The position numbers and the translations under genes were made by a program. A stretch of DNA of 36,019 nucleotides from the NCBI GenBank assembly GCA_025964575.1, contig JAOPYO010000008.1, positions 1 through 36,019 of the forward strand, written 5' to 3'. The stretch is from Actinomycetes bacterium. GTDB taxonomy: Bacteria; Actinomycetota; Actinomycetes; Streptosporangiales; Streptosporangiaceae. Below the pieces are notes generated by a model. It was not told the DNA's origin. It worked only from the letters and a program-made list of their open reading frames with translations, and made no database searches. Position 1 is the stretch's first letter; each line of letters begins with the position of its first letter. Shown in pieces: positions 17,037 through 24,800 of the stretch.

Positions 17037-17094
17037 ATGCCCCTCCGCGATCAAGGAATCGTTGCACAACGATTCCTTGATCGCGGAGGGGCAT
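17037..17094. repeat. Perfect 27-bp inverted repeat with 4-base loop
   Basis: Arms 17037-17063 and 17068-17094 are exact reverse complements around GCAC. The arm starts ATGCCCCTCCGCGATCAAGG. It lies between two divergent genes, on the 5' side of the phosphatase. The position does not suit a terminator for either neighbour unless the phosphatase transcript starts upstream of it, in which case it would fold in the 5' leader. Confidence 0.95.
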
Positions 17095-17194
17095 GTTCGC
17101 CGGCATCCTATTGGATGCATCGTCAATTAATGCGGTAGATGTGAATCCCGGTCACGTGACCGAGGTGACATCCTTTCGGTGATGACGAGCGGAC

Positions 17195-17243
17195 TTGCCA
17201 AATGCTCTGGATGCCCATATTTATAGGGGTTTTGGACGTCCAA
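17195..17243 (+). promoter_or_regulatory. Promoter and palindromic operator of the methyltransferase gene
   Basis: TTGCCA (17195-17200) and TATTTA (17218-17223) are 17 bp apart, a good housekeeping-type promoter in an AT-rich patch. Ten bases later comes a perfect 12-bp palindrome TTGGACGTCCAA (17232-17243), at or just after the expected transcription start, where a repressor would block initiation. Confidence 0.5.
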
Positions 17244-17315
17244 GTAAGTTACGCTCCCGTAGGAAATACCACCTGCCTCATGAGGCGGCCAGGAAGCGAA
17301 GGAGATCAGGTCGGC

Positions 17316-18149
17316 ATGCCGGATAACCCTTGGATGCACGGTCACCCCGAAGAGGCGCCGGCAGCGGGCATAGACATCTCCACCCCCAGCTTCGCCCGGG
17401 TCTACGACTACTTCCTCGGCGGCAAGGACAATTTCGCCGCCGACCGGGAAGTGGCCGACATGGTGTTGCAACTCGTGCCCGAGGCGCCCGTCGTCGCGCG
17501 GGGCAACCGTGTGGCCATCGAGCGCGCGGTGCGGTACCTGGCAGGCGAGGTCGGTATCCGGCAGTTCATCGACCTCGGGTCGGGCCTACCGACCTCCAGC
17601 AACGTTCATCAGTTCGCCAAGGACTCGATCGACGGCGCCCGGGTCGTCTACGTCGACAACGACCCGATCGTCCTCGCCCACGGCCGGGCGTTGCTCGCCG
17701 AGGACGGGGTGGCCGCGGTGATCCAGGCCGATCTCTACGAACCAGAGAAGATCTTCTCCGAGCCGATGCTGACGGAGCTGATCGACCTCTCACAGCCCGT
17801 CGGCATCATCCTGGCCGCGATCATCCACCACGTGCCCGATGAGCGGAACCCCCAGGCCGTCGTCCAGGCGCTGCACCAGTTCGTGGCCCCCGGCAGCCAC
17901 TTCATGCTGACCCATCTGCACGACTCCGGCGACGACCCCCGCGTCGAGGAGGCCAAAAAGATCCTCCAGCAGGGTCTCGGTGGTTCGTACTTCCGAAGCG
18001 CCGCCGAGATCGAGAGCTTCATGGCGGGCCTGACGATCCTGGAGCCCGGAGTGGCCCATGTGACCGCCTGGCGCCCCAATGGGCCCGTGGGGGAACTGGA
18101 GCATCCGCTGCACACCCAGATGGCCGGGGTGCTCGGCCGCAAGGATTGA
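17316..18149 (+). CDS. SAM-dependent methyltransferase, DUF574 family
   Basis: A 277-residue protein. ATG 17316 is chosen with AAGGAG (17299-17304) upstream; the spacing is a little long. The family hallmark is near the N-terminus: PSFARVYDYFLGGKDNF (24-40) then AADRE. The SAM site follows as FIDLGSGLPT (84-93) and VYVDNDPIVL (111-120), with IHHVPD later. DUF574 methyltransferases are abundant in actinomycetes and usually orphan; substrates are unknown. The stop codon abuts the FdhD stop directly: the TGATCA at 18147-18152 ends both genes. Upstream DNA is much more AT-rich than elsewhere in the window. Confidence 0.9.
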   Translation: MPDNPWMHGHPEEAPAAGIDISTPSFARVYDYFLGGKDNFAADREVADMVLQLVPEAPVVARGNRVAIERAVRYLAGEVGIRQFIDLGSGLPTSSNVHQFAKDSIDGARVVYVDNDPIVLAHGRALLAEDGVAAVIQADLYEPEKIFSEPMLTELIDLSQPVGIILAAIIHHVPDERNPQAVVQALHQFVAPGSHFMLTHLHDSGDDPRVEEAKKILQQGLGGSYFRSAAEIESFMAGLTILEPGVAHVTAWRPNGPVGELEHPLHTQMAGVLGRKD

Positions 18150-18974
18150 TCACGCCAGCCGGGAGGCCCCGGTGTAGACGTTCATCGACGTGCCGCGCAG
18201 GAATCCCACCAGCGTCAGCTCGGACTCGGCGGCCAGATCCACGGCCAGCGACGAGGGTGCCGACACCGCGCACAGCGCGGGGATCCCGGCGACCACCGCC
18301 TTCTGGACCAGCTCGAAGGAGGCCCGGCCGCTGACCATGAGCACCTTCCCGCTCAGCGGCAGCCGACCCTCCCGCAGCGCCCAGCCCACGATCTTGTCGA
18401 CGGCGTTGTGCCGGCCGACGTCCTCCCGCACCGCCAGCAGGGCGCCCTCGTCGTCGAACAGACCCGCGGCGTGCAGCCCGCCGGTCCGGTCGAACACCCG
18501 CTGAGCCTTCCGGAGCGTGTCCGGCAGTCCTGTCAGCACACCAGGATCAAGCCGTACGCGGTCGGCTGCGAGGTCGTACGGCGCGCGGTGCCGGAGCGCG
18601 TCGATGCTCGTCTTGCCGCAGACCCCGCAGGCGCTGGTGGTGTAGAACGCGCGCTCCACCGAGGCGTCCGGCGGTGCGACCCCTTCGGCCAGGGCCACGT
18701 CCACGACGTTGTAGGTGGGCTCCCCGGACTCCCCGACGTCCGTGCAGATCCGCATGGCGGTGAGATCCGCGGCGCCGCTGATGACGCCCTCCGCGGTGAG
18801 GAAGCCCGCCACGAGGTCGAAGTCGTCGCCGGGAGTGCGCATGGTGACCGTCAGCGGGCGCCCGGAGATCCGGATCTCCAGTGGCTCCTCCACGGCCAGG
18901 GTGTCCGGCCGCTCGTTCCGCCGCGTCGCTCCGTCGATGCGAAGCACCTGCCGTCGTACAGTCACCCTGCCCAT
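18150..18974 (-). CDS. fdhD: Formate dehydrogenase accessory sulfurtransferase FdhD
   Basis: A 274-residue protein matching FdhD in length. FdhD carries sulfur from the cysteine desulfurase to the molybdenum cofactor of formate dehydrogenase. Visible signatures: VEEPLEIRISGRP (about 28-40), TPGDDFDLVAGFL, the sulfur-relay pair in SACGVCGKTS (Cys116 and Cys119), REDVGRHNAVDKIVG, and SGRASFELVQK. It lies 32 bp downstream of the metal hydrolase gene on the same strand and may share its transcript. No formate dehydrogenase subunit is in the window, so its client is elsewhere. Confidence 0.95.
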   Translation of the reverse strand: MGRVTVRRQVLRIDGATRRNERPDTLAVEEPLEIRISGRPLTVTMRTPGDDFDLVAGFLTAEGVISGAADLTAMRICTDVGESGEPTYNVVDVALAEGVAPPDASVERAFYTTSACGVCGKTSIDALRHRAPYDLAADRVRLDPGVLTGLPDTLRKAQRVFDRTGGLHAAGLFDDEGALLAVREDVGRHNAVDKIVGWALREGRLPLSGKVLMVSGRASFELVQKAVVAGIPALCAVSAPSSLAVDLAAESELTLVGFLRGTSMNVYTGASRLA

Positions 18975-19006
18975 GGACCGAGTTTATGCCCGGCCAGGCC
19001 CGGCTT

Positions 19007-19933
19007 TCAGTACGGGTCGTAACCACCGGCGATGGCGGCCGGCGAGGTGCGCAGGTAGTCGAGGGCCTTTTGGGTCGAGAGCACCTTCGACGGATGGTGG
19101 TTCGGCTTGAGGTAGATCGGCGCCTCGCCGAGCAGCATCCGGAAGACCCCCGGGATATGACCCTTGCGGACCGACCTGCGGTATTCGCGCAGGAACCGGA
19201 GCTTGGTCATCTTGTTCTCGACCGTCCGATCCTGGCCCACCAGGTAAAATCCGCCGCCGAGCAGCGCCCAATAGAGGAAGAAGAGGGAGACCGCCCACGC
19301 GACGACGCGCATCGGGTATTTGCCGCCGAGATGCTGATAGACGTCGAAGACGACCGACCGGTGCTCGACCTCCTCCGCGCCGTGCCAGCGCAGCAGATCC
19401 AGCATCGTCGGATCCACGCCGGCCTTGTCGAGCTCCTTCGCCTCCATGATCCACTGCCCCAGGACCGCGGTGTAGTGCTCGATGGAGGCGACCGCGGCGA
19501 GCTCGAACATCAGCAGCCGTCTGGCCCTGCGTGGAGACATCTTCGCGCGCTGACCCGGACGCTCGTCGTTGCCCTTGTTCATCTGGTCGGTGATCTTGCG
19601 GGTATCGATCCCGCTCTTCTCCAGCAGGTTGTCCAGCACCCCCTGATGGGAGCGGGCGTGCACCATCTCCTGGCCGATGAAACCCTTGATCTCTTCCTTC
19701 AGCTTCTCGTCGGTGATCTCGGGCAGGGCGTCCTTGACGCACTGGATGAACCACCGTTCACCCGCGGGCAGCACGATGTGGAAGGAGTTGATCAAGTGTG
19801 TGCCCACCGGGTCGCCCGGGATCCAGTGCAGTGGGGTCTTCTCCCAGTCGAACGAAACCCGACGCGTCTTGATCGGCGGATGACGCTCGTCGATGCCGGG
19901 CGACCGCCCGTCCTGCGCGTGTCCGTCGTCCAT
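19007..19933 (-). CDS. Predicted metal-dependent hydrolase, ferritin-like (PF10118 type)
   Basis: A 308-residue protein with a good start: ATG 19933 preceded by GGGAG. It has the helical metal-binding pattern of the PF10118 family: Glu59 (LPAGERWF), GQEMVHARSHQ (Glu89, His92, His96), SIEHYTA (Glu152-His153) and WHGAEEVEHRSVVFD (His184, Glu187/188, His191). Together these could ligate two metals as in ferritin-like diiron enzymes. A hydrophobic segment around residues 209-230 suggests membrane association. The family has no firm biochemical assignment. It probably heads a two-gene unit with fdhD. Confidence 0.85.
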   Translation of the reverse strand: MDDGHAQDGRSPGIDERHPPIKTRRVSFDWEKTPLHWIPGDPVGTHLINSFHIVLPAGERWFIQCVKDALPEITDEKLKEEIKGFIGQEMVHARSHQGVLDNLLEKSGIDTRKITDQMNKGNDERPGQRAKMSPRRARRLLMFELAAVASIEHYTAVLGQWIMEAKELDKAGVDPTMLDLLRWHGAEEVEHRSVVFDVYQHLGGKYPMRVVAWAVSLFFLYWALLGGGFYLVGQDRTVENKMTKLRFLREYRRSVRKGHIPGVFRMLLGEAPIYLKPNHHPSKVLSTQKALDYLRTSPAAIAGGYDPY

Positions 19934-20174
19934 GGAACTCCCTCAGACGTATGTGCTGCATATGCCGCATGTGCCACGAAGGCCAGCAGATGTCGGTTCA
20001 GGCTCGGCAGAGCACTATGGCGCGTCCGGGGGCACTCAAAATAGAGCATTCCGCAACAAGTTTTCGTCTCGGAATGGTGACTCGATTCACAACCTGTTCG
20101 TCACGCCCCCACCCGGGCCCGGCGGAGCAGTGCCGCCGAGCCCTGGCCGCAGGCTCGTGGACGGCGATCCGGTT

Positions 20175-20801
20175 TCAGTCCCGGATTCCCCGCGGCCGGG
20201 GCGTTCGCCAGTCGTAGCGCATCGCCAGCATTCGCAGCACGAACGTCAGCAAGGCCGCGCCGAACGAGATCAGCGGTCCATGAGTGTGCAGGGCTTCCGC
20301 CGTCGCGATGGCCGCACAGCCGATCATCGCCGGCAGGGCGTACAACTGCCGGTCGTACAGAACTGACGGGATCTGCCCGCTCAGCATGTCGCGCAGGATG
20401 CCGCCGCCGACCGCCGTGCACACACCGAGCAGCGCCGCATGGAACGGCGACAGCCCATAGGCCAGCGCTTTGAGCGTCCCCGTGACCCCGAACAGGCCCA
20501 GCCCGGCGGCGTCGAACACCATGACCGCGGGCAGGATGCGCGTCACTTGCGGATGCCAGAAGAAAACGATGGCGCCGGCGACGAGCGGCACCATGACGTA
20601 CCGCAGGTTGGTGAAGGCCGCCGGCGGCACCGCGCCGATCACCAGGTCGCGCAGGATTCCGCCGCCCAGCGCGGTCGTCTCCGCCAGCACCACCATGCCG
20701 ACCAGGTCGAGCCGCTTGCGCACGGCCGCCAGCGCCCCCGACACCGCGAAGACGAAGATGCCCGCCAGGTCGAGGACGTCCGGGAACAGATCTCCCGACA
20801 C
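20175..20801 (-). CDS. TRIC-type cation channel (formerly UPF0126)
   Basis: A 208-residue membrane protein starting at GTG 20801, with GGGGG about ten bases upstream. It shows the duplicated layout of prokaryotic TRIC channels: seven hydrophobic helices in two three-helix repeats, each carrying the glycine-rich G-G-G-I-L-R-D kink (ALGGGILRDLVIG about residues 44-56; AVGGGILRDMLSG about 130-142). Prokaryotic TRIC proteins form trimers that conduct potassium or sodium. There is 110 bp to the next upstream gene. No partner is evident. Confidence 0.93.
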   Translation of the reverse strand: MSGDLFPDVLDLAGIFVFAVSGALAAVRKRLDLVGMVVLAETTALGGGILRDLVIGAVPPAAFTNLRYVMVPLVAGAIVFFWHPQVTRILPAVMVFDAAGLGLFGVTGTLKALAYGLSPFHAALLGVCTAVGGGILRDMLSGQIPSVLYDRQLYALPAMIGCAAIATAEALHTHGPLISFGAALLTFVLRMLAMRYDWRTPRPRGIRD

Positions 20802-20911
20802 CGCTACAGAACCCCCATGACCGCACTCTGGCAGCCCGCGGGTCTCCTCCGGCGGACCGGCGCGCGGACCCGCTCAGCCGGACGCCCGGCGACCGCCGGC
20901 CTCCCCTTCGC

Positions 20912-21664
20912 TCAGCTGAACTTCGAGTGCGGGCGCTCCTGAAGGACACCGTCGACGTAGATGTCGACCTTCTCGTTGTAGAAGGCGATCAGACCGGCGA
21001 CCTTCTGGCTCTCCGGCAGGGGCGCCCGGTACGACCAGGCCAGATCAGGGTGAACCTGACCGCCGGCACGGATCGCCCAATACTCCGCCTCACCCTTGTA
21101 CGGGCAGTGGGTGAGCGTCTCGGTGTGCTCCAGCAGTCCCATGCGCACATGCGTCTTCGGCAGGTAGTAGCGGACCGGCAGCCCGGTCTCGAACAGCAGC
21201 CGCGGCGCGGCCGACTCCGCCACCGTCACCCCATCGACTTCCACCCGTACGTGCCGGGAGGAGGCCAGGACGTCCACGCGCTTGTACGGGTCGCGCGGGT
21301 GGACGTAGATCTCCTCGTCCTCCTCGAACCAGCCGTCGAAGGCGTCCCACTCGAAGCGGACGAGGTCACGGAGTTCCTCGATGGGGGAGTTGTGGTAGCG
21401 CAGAGCGGCCCCGGCGACCTCCTTGCCGCCGGCCTTCACGGTGTAGAGGCTGCCGTCGCCCCGGCTCGGCGAGTGCTTCACCTCGCCGTCGGAGGCGAGC
21501 AGATCCACCCGGACGTTCGCGGACGGGAAGTAGTACGTCGGATAGTAAGGAACCTCCCACACCAGGACCGGGGCCGCGCTGTCGGCGATCACCTCGCCAC
21601 CGAGATAGACCCTCACGCGCTTGGCACTTGGTTCCACGCGGACACTGCCGCGGCTCGCACTCAT
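20912..21664 (-). CDS. Tandem DUF427 domain protein
   Basis: A 250-residue protein, taking ATG 21664 as start; the longer open frame upstream has Arg/Pro-rich noncoding character. Two DUF427 domains: domain 1 at about 8-110 (VRVYLGGEVIADSAAPVLVW, YYFPSANV, YTVKAGGKEVAGAALRY) and domain 2 at about 125-240 (VRVEVDGVTVAESAAPRLLF, YYLPKTHVR, LTHCPYKGEAEYWAIRAGG). Each shows the small beta-rich fold with a conserved PYKG-type turn. The function of DUF427 is unknown; a small-molecule-binding or enzymatic role is often assumed. Signal and membrane segments are absent. Confidence 0.88.
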   Translation of the reverse strand: MSASRGSVRVEPSAKRVRVYLGGEVIADSAAPVLVWEVPYYPTYYFPSANVRVDLLASDGEVKHSPSRGDGSLYTVKAGGKEVAGAALRYHNSPIEELRDLVRFEWDAFDGWFEEDEEIYVHPRDPYKRVDVLASSRHVRVEVDGVTVAESAAPRLLFETGLPVRYYLPKTHVRMGLLEHTETLTHCPYKGEAEYWAIRAGGQVHPDLAWSYRAPLPESQKVAGLIAFYNEKVDIYVDGVLQERPHSKFS

Positions 21665-21776
21665 ATACGAGACCAACGTCCGGAGCCGTACGGCTATTTC
21701 GGTAAGCCCGGCCCGTGCCCGCCGGGGAGGGGAGGTTCCCTGGCCACAGGTGTTCGGGGCGTGTCGAGGCGCGGGC

Positions 21777-22079
21777 CTACCGGGCCTTGAGGTCGTCGGT
21801 GAAGCGGCGGAACGTCTCGCGGGAGAACAGCAGCGCTCCGCCGTCGGGGTTCTTGCTGTCCCGTACGGCCACGGTCCCCACCAGCGAGGCGACCTCCACG
21901 CAGTCGCCGCCATTGTCGCCGCTGTGGCTGGACTTACGCCACAGCACTGCGACCTCTACACACTGACCGCCGTTGTCGCCGCTGTGACTGGACTTGCGCC
22001 ATACAACCGCGACTTCTACGCAGTTCCCGCCGTTGTCGCCGCTGTGACTAGACTTGCGCCGGGCACCGTTCAGGTCCAT
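21777..22079 (-). CDS. DUF397 protein with triplicated N-terminal motif
   Basis: A 100-residue protein. An ordinary DUF397 protein is about 60-70 residues, with one RKSS-S-G-x-N-G-G-x-C-V-E-V-A block followed by VRDSK and a C-terminal helix. Here the block RKSSHSGDNGG-x-CVEVA occurs three times in exact 20-residue register (8-27, 28-47, 48-67), then AVRDSKNPDGGALLFSRETF as usual. ATG 22079 overlaps the XRE gene stop by 10 bp (translational coupling). DUF397 proteins are the small partners of WhiJ-like XRE regulators in actinomycetes. Each repeat brings one Cys, so this protein has three where one is normal. Confidence 0.92.
   Translation of the reverse strand: MDLNGARRKSSHSGDNGGNCVEVAVVWRKSSHSGDNGGQCVEVAVLWRKSSHSGDNGGDCVEVASLVGTVAVRDSKNPDGGALLFSRETFRRFTDDLKAR
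21879..22058. repeat. 60-bp tandem repeat, three copies, inside the DUF397 gene
   Basis: Three consecutive 60-bp units encode the three RKSSHSGDNGG-x-CVEVA blocks. They are nearly identical at the DNA level, including silent positions, which points to recent expansion by slippage or unequal crossing-over. Confidence 0.9.
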
Positions 22080-22864
22080 CGTTCTTCCGCCGTCCTAGCG
22101 ATGAGTTCGAGTGACTGGTCCACGGGCAACGCCCGCGACCGGATCGCCTCGAACCGTTCGGCGAGGGTCGCCAGATCCTGCGGCTCGCCGGTGGTGATCC
22201 CCCGGGCGGACGTCTCTACGTACGCTACCTCGGACCGATCCTCCAGTGTGGCGAGCACGAAGGAACCGTTGATCCCGCGGTGCCGGCGGGAGGGAACAAC
22301 GTGGATGCTGATCCGCTCGGAAGCCACCGCGACCAGATGGTCGAGCTGGGCGCGCATCACCTCGGGACCGCCGACCTCGCGCCACAGCACGCTCTCGTCG
22401 AGGACGCAGATCACCAGCGGCGGGTCCTCGCGCTCGAGGATCTCCTGCCGGGCCATCCGCCCCGCGACCGCCGTCTCGTCGCCGTACAACAGGTCGCGCG
22501 CGTAGTCCTCGGTCTGCAGCAGGCCGTCGACCACCGATAGCTGGAAGGATCGCAGCACGGTGGCGTCGGCCTCGTGCAGGTGCCAGTCGAACCAGGACGG
22601 ATAGACGCTGGGTTTGAGTAAGCCGTCCCAGAGCCGGGTCAGCGCGTCACCGGTGTCCAGCGCCGGATCCATCTTCAGCGCGAACTCGCGGCGAGGCATC
22701 TCCTCGGCGCGCTCCACCGCGCCGACGAACGACCCGGCGTAGTTGGTCTTGGAACCCAGCTGCTCCTGCGACAGCCCGGAGCGTTCCCGGTAGGTGCGCA
22801 GCTCGGAGCCGAAGAGGGCGAGGGGGGATGAGGACGGATCGAGGGGATTGGGCCGTCTGGGCAT
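22070..22864 (-). CDS. XRE-family regulator with DUF5753 domain (WhiJ-like)
   Basis: A 264-residue protein. ATG 22864 has GGAG nine bases upstream; a GTG at 22900 in the same frame has none. Residues about 15-70 form an XRE helix-turn-helix (FGSELRTYRERSGLSQEQLG, then SFVGAVERAEEMPRREF). The rest is the DUF5753 sensor-like domain: YPSWFDWHLHEADATVLRSF, VDGLLQTEDYARDLL, VLDESVLWREVGG and RHRGINGSFVLATL. Such regulators belong to the WhiJ group that, with a DUF397 protein and an anti-sigma-like ATPase, control development or antibiotic production in Streptomyces relatives. All three partners are present here. Confidence 0.92.
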   Translation of the reverse strand: MPRRPNPLDPSSSPLALFGSELRTYRERSGLSQEQLGSKTNYAGSFVGAVERAEEMPRREFALKMDPALDTGDALTRLWDGLLKPSVYPSWFDWHLHEADATVLRSFQLSVVDGLLQTEDYARDLLYGDETAVAGRMARQEILEREDPPLVICVLDESVLWREVGGPEVMRAQLDHLVAVASERISIHVVPSRRHRGINGSFVLATLEDRSEVAYVETSARGITTGEPQDLATLAERFEAIRSRALPVDQSLELIARTAEERWT

Positions 22865-22913
22865 GGGCCACGCTCCGTTGGCAAGCTCCGGCAAGCCCAC
22901 AGGCGCGGTTCAC

Positions 22914-22952
22914 CGGTCACTCACAGTCTGTAGATATAACGGTCACCCTGAG
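22914..22952. promoter_or_regulatory. Direct repeat in the XRE/ATPase divergent region
   Basis: CGGTCAC occurs at 22914 and again at 22940, 26 bp apart, flanking the AT-rich TAGATATAA. The pair lies between the divergent XRE and ATPase genes and could be a regulator site, perhaps for the XRE protein itself. Confidence 0.3.
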
Positions 22953-23013
22953 TATGGATCGTGGGACAGGCTGACGCCACAGCAATCAAGATTTCTGCGA
23001 TGGCGCGACTCCT

Positions 23014-23772
23014 ATGGCCGATGGCGATGTGAAGGACCTGTACGACGGCGGTTTCCCGGCGTGGGCGCTGCCGCCGGACGAGACGGGCGCGGGCTTCGCG
23101 CGCTCGGTGGTGAAGGCGGTGTTCGGGACGCTGGGCCTGCCGGCCGAGCTCACCTACGACACGGCCGTCGCCCTCTCGGAGCTGGCCACCAATGTCCACC
23201 GCCACGCCCTGGGAGGGACGGCCCCCGCAGGGCTGCCGGAGCTCTGGGCGTACGTGCGCTGGGGTAAGCGCCGCGAAGTCGTACTCAAGGTGTACGACTC
23301 CGCGCCCTGGCGGGGAACCATCTCACCTGGTCCGCTGCGCCCGCATCCCGCCTCGGAGGGCGGACGTGGCTTCGAGGTCGTGGCCGCGTTGACCGCCGAG
23401 CACGGCGGCCGGTGGGGAATCCACCGGACGCGCTCGCGCCTCGGAGCCCGGCCGGTGCCGGGCAAGGCGGTGTTCGTCGCGATGCCGATCCCGGCGGACA
23501 CCCCGCCCCCCGCGCCGAAGCCGGACCGCCTGGTGGCCGAGGAGATGTACGCCCTGCTTGCGGCGAGGGGCCTGGGCAGGATGCACGGATCGTACGGCTA
23601 CGGAATGGCTGTGATCTGCGTACGGGCCGGAGTGCACATCTGGATCCGCGAGGACTCCCTCTCCTACTGCGCCCCAGGCCACGGCACGGCGCGGCACCCG
23701 CTCTCCGACGCGATCGAGGTGGTCGAGCAGGTCGTCCAGCGCTGCGAGGACCTCGACGCGCCACCTGGGTGA
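23014..23772 (+). CDS. Anti-sigma-like ATP-binding protein with extra C-terminal domain
   Basis: A 252-residue protein starting at ATG 23014, without a clear ribosome site. Residues 20-160 are a GHKL (HATPase) domain of the RsbW/SpoIIAB type: N-box ELATNVHRHA (Asn60), G1-like YDSAPWR (Asp95) and G2 GGRGFEVVAAL (117-127). It probably phosphorylates or sequesters a regulator, within the XRE/DUF397/ATPase module. Most RsbW-like proteins end near residue 150; this one has about 85 more residues after a Pro-rich linker (160-170), including HGSYGYGMAVICVRAGVHIWI and AIEVVEQVVQRCEDLDA. I do not recognise that domain. Its coding DNA is repeated at 25777-25977. Confidence 0.88.
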   Translation: MADGDVKDLYDGGFPAWALPPDETGAGFARSVVKAVFGTLGLPAELTYDTAVALSELATNVHRHALGGTAPAGLPELWAYVRWGKRREVVLKVYDSAPWRGTISPGPLRPHPASEGGRGFEVVAALTAEHGGRWGIHRTRSRLGARPVPGKAVFVAMPIPADTPPPAPKPDRLVAEEMYALLAARGLGRMHGSYGYGMAVICVRAGVHIWIREDSLSYCAPGHGTARHPLSDAIEVVEQVVQRCEDLDAPPG

Positions 23773-23781
23773 GTGCAGCGT

Positions 23782-24729
23782 CTAGCGGACGGTGAGGACC
23801 ACCTTGCCCGTGACCCGGCCGGTGTCGCCCAGTTCGTGCGCCTTGGCGGCCTGCTCCAACGGGAAGGCGGCCTCGATGACCGGACGGAGTGCGCCGGACT
23901 TCACCAGCCCGGCCACCGCGAGCATCCCCGCCTGGTCGGCCTCGACGAGCATCAGCCGCTGGCGGACACCCAGTTCCGCGGTCAGCTCCGTCATGAGCTG
24001 GGCGTCCGAGAGCACGAGGGAGATGAGGATGCCGCCCTTGCGGAGCGTCCGCAGGGAGCGGGCCGTGTAGTCGCCGCCGACGAGGTCGATGACCACGTCG
24101 ACCTTTCCGGCCGCCTTCTCGAAGTCCTCGGCGTGGTAGTCGATGAGCTCATCGGCGCCGAGTTCGCGGAGCAGGTCGTGCTTGGGCGCGCTGGCGGTGC
24201 CGATCACATGTGCACCCAGCGACTTGGCGATCTGGACTGCGAGGTGGCCGACGCCACCGGCCGCGGCGTGGATCAGGACGCGCTGGCCGGGCTGGACATC
24301 GGCGGTGTCCACCAGGGCCTGGTGGGCCGTCAGTGCGGCCAGCGGGACCGCGGCGGCTTGGAGGTGGTCGAGCTCGGCGGGCTTCCTGACGAATGTGCGT
24401 GCGGGGGCCGTGACGTACTCGGCGAAGGAGCCGTGGCCGTGCGGATAGGGCAGCATGCCGAAGACCTCGTCGCCGGCCTGGTGGATCGTCACGCCGATGC
24501 CGACGTCCTCGACCACGCCCGACACGTCCCAGCCGAGGACCAGCGGAAGCCGTCCTAGGAAGCCGGGCACCTGCCGGTGCTTCCAGTCGGTCGGGCTCAT
24601 CCCGGCCGCATGGACCTGCACCAGGACCTCGGACGGTCCGGGAACGGGCCGCTCGATCTCGACTTCCCGCAGCACTTCGGGGCCGCCCAGCTCGTCCTGG
24701 CTGATCGCCCGCATCGTTGTCGTTGTCAT
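23782..24729 (-). CDS. NADPH-dependent quinone oxidoreductase-like (zeta-crystallin group)
   Basis: A 315-residue medium-chain reductase taking ATG 24729; a GTG two codons upstream (24735) is also possible. The zinc ligands of alcohol dehydrogenases are absent, as expected of quinone oxidoreductases. Visible motifs: AAGMSPTDWKHRQ, LGWDVSGVVEDVG, the family signature region around AAVPLAALTAHQAL, and the dinucleotide site AAAGGVGHLAVQIAKSLGA. It should reduce quinones or activated alkenes with NADPH. It is divergent from a GlxA-type AraC regulator across 71 bp, the usual layout for local control. It converges on the ATPase gene with 9 bp between stops. Confidence 0.92.
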   Translation of the reverse strand: MTTTTMRAISQDELGGPEVLREVEIERPVPGPSEVLVQVHAAGMSPTDWKHRQVPGFLGRLPLVLGWDVSGVVEDVGIGVTIHQAGDEVFGMLPYPHGHGSFAEYVTAPARTFVRKPAELDHLQAAAVPLAALTAHQALVDTADVQPGQRVLIHAAAGGVGHLAVQIAKSLGAHVIGTASAPKHDLLRELGADELIDYHAEDFEKAAGKVDVVIDLVGGDYTARSLRTLRKGGILISLVLSDAQLMTELTAELGVRQRLMLVEADQAGMLAVAGLVKSGALRPVIEAAFPLEQAAKAHELGDTGRVTGKVVLTVR

Positions 24730-24800
24730 GCGCACAGACTGCCGCCGCAGGCACCCGGTCAGACAGTGGCCCGAAGGTCAAACTGTGCAAGAATCGGGCC
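24730..24800. promoter_or_regulatory. Divergent promoter region of oxidoreductase and AraC genes
   Basis: Both starts lie within this 71-bp spacer, so the promoters must overlap. This fits repression or activation of both genes by the AraC-type protein. I cannot assign -35/-10 elements confidently. Confidence 0.35.

Noticed and set aside
16944..17126. Longer N-terminus for the PhoD-like phosphatase
   Set aside because: It would translate through the perfect hairpin and push the Tat signal 60 residues inside the protein.
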